Below are positions 63,785 to 64,000 of a stretch of 64,000 nucleotides of DNA, in pieces. Where the stretch lies: contig SCUS01000059.1 of the NCBI GenBank assembly GCA_004297725.1, positions 25,367 through 89,366 on the forward strand, written 5' to 3'. A model generated the notes under the pieces. That model had not been told where the DNA came from and ran no database searches. It was given only the letters and a program-made list of their open reading frames with translations. Source of the stretch: Myxococcaceae bacterium (GTDB lineage: Bacteria; Myxococcota_A; Polyangia; Polyangiales; Ga0077539). Within the stretch, counting starts at the first letter, position 1, and each line of letters begins with the position of its first letter. Both the position numbers and the translations under genes were made by a program.

Positions 63785-64000
63785 TCAGGGCTGGGCGGTC
63801 TCGGAGCCGACGCAGTTGCGGAGCGAGAGGGGGTTGTACGCGCAGGCCGCATTGCAGGCGCCCGGGCACCCCGAGCACGCGTACTGGTTGAGCACGAGGC
63901 AGTAGGTGCCGAAGGTCGGGTCGGTGAAGCCTCCCGCCCGGGGGCAGGTGAAGTTCGCGTTGCCGGAGTAGTCCGTCGGCTGGGTGGTGCACACCGTGGC
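63785..64000 (-). CDS. Cys-rich secreted protein, C-terminal part only
   Basis: The frame is open to the right window edge; only the last 71 residues are seen. Nine Cys residues occur within them (CTTQ, FTCPRAGG, YCLVLNQYACSGCPGACNAAC, NCVGSE). No family can be named. It lies upstream of the membrane kinase on the same strand, 61 bases from it, and may encode a surface protein with disulfide-stabilised structure. Confidence 0.7.
   Translation of the reverse strand, partial: ATVCTTQPTDYSGNANFTCPRAGGFTDPTFGTYCLVLNQYACSGCPGACNAACAYNPLSLRNCVGSETAQP

Overview
The window comes from a large, very GC-rich genome of the phylum Myxococcota (myxobacteria). The evidence is several FHA and Ser/Thr protein kinase (Hanks-type) genes, lipoproteins with Asp/Ala/Gly/Val-rich linkers after the lipobox, two proteins ending in a MYXO-CTERM sorting signal, AgmX-type and MJ0042 zinc-ribbon domains, and a sigma-54 activator with an FHA sensor. 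A Sandaracinus-like member of the Polyangia is my best guess, but the sequence alone does not settle the genus. I see no rRNA, tRNA, CRISPR array, transposase or prophage. Coding density is high, on both strands, with many 1-8 nt start/stop overlaps and several GTG or TTG starts.

Layout. 1-1406: truncated AAA ATPase with a compositionally foreign N-terminal half. 1532-3811: acyl-CoA dehydrogenase and the heat-shock repressor HrcA. 3856-6392: a membrane-anchored pseudokinase and an orphan YscJ/SctJ-type lipoprotein. 6442-9183: an operon of a dienoyl-CoA-reductase-like SDR, a GST-like protein and a cardiolipin-synthase-like phospholipase D. 9190-13744: a lysyl-oxidase-like lipoprotein, divergent from an overlapping trio (beta-propeller/c-heme lipoprotein, DUF455 ferritin-like protein, ATP-grasp protein). 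13753-16022: TatD, a PilZ-like protein, SmpB and ComF. 16023-20876: a 1284-residue kinase/AAA/TPR regulator and an AblB-like acetyltransferase. 21129-25138: a triple DsbA-domain protein, a small secreted protein, a gene-poor stretch with a candidate structured RNA, and an unknown gene. 25086-28571: FHA-sigma54 activator, CorA, and an FHA-GGDEF diguanylate cyclase. 28630-36674: a giant zinc-ribbon/heptad-repeat/TPR protein, then two secreted peptidoglycan-peptidase-like proteins with MYXO-CTERM tails. 36711-39842: PhoH, a HAD phosphatase, an unknown protein and a Ser/Thr kinase. 39966-45909: metzincin-like lipoprotein, ArgG, glutamate dehydrogenase, a LuxC-type acyl-CoA reductase and a small basic protein. 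46059-54734: PP2C-cNMP phosphatase, propeller lipoprotein, SUI1 factor, a kinase/lipoprotein/TPR group and a FecR-like lipoprotein. 54757-58252: a four-repeat helical protein, an acyltransferase and a rhomboid protease. 58310-61455: tandem histidine kinases (the second with a degenerate ATPase domain) and MoxR. 61526-64000: a TPR-PEGA protein translationally coupled to another Ser/Thr kinase, then a truncated Cys-rich protein.

Together the region is dominated by signalling (five kinase-fold STK genes, one of them catalytically dead, one PP2C phosphatase, two histidine kinases, one diguanylate cyclase, one sigma-54 activator) and by envelope or secreted proteins, interspersed with scattered housekeeping genes (hrcA, smpB, phoH, argG, glutamate dehydrogenase, corA). 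The best candidates for new biology are the multi-hairpin element at 23986-24191 with complementary loops, the pseudokinase/SctJ pair, the heme-propeller/DUF455/ATP-grasp trio, the triple DsbA protein, the M23 protein with six HTWGDNYLC repeats, and the chimeric ATPase at the left edge.
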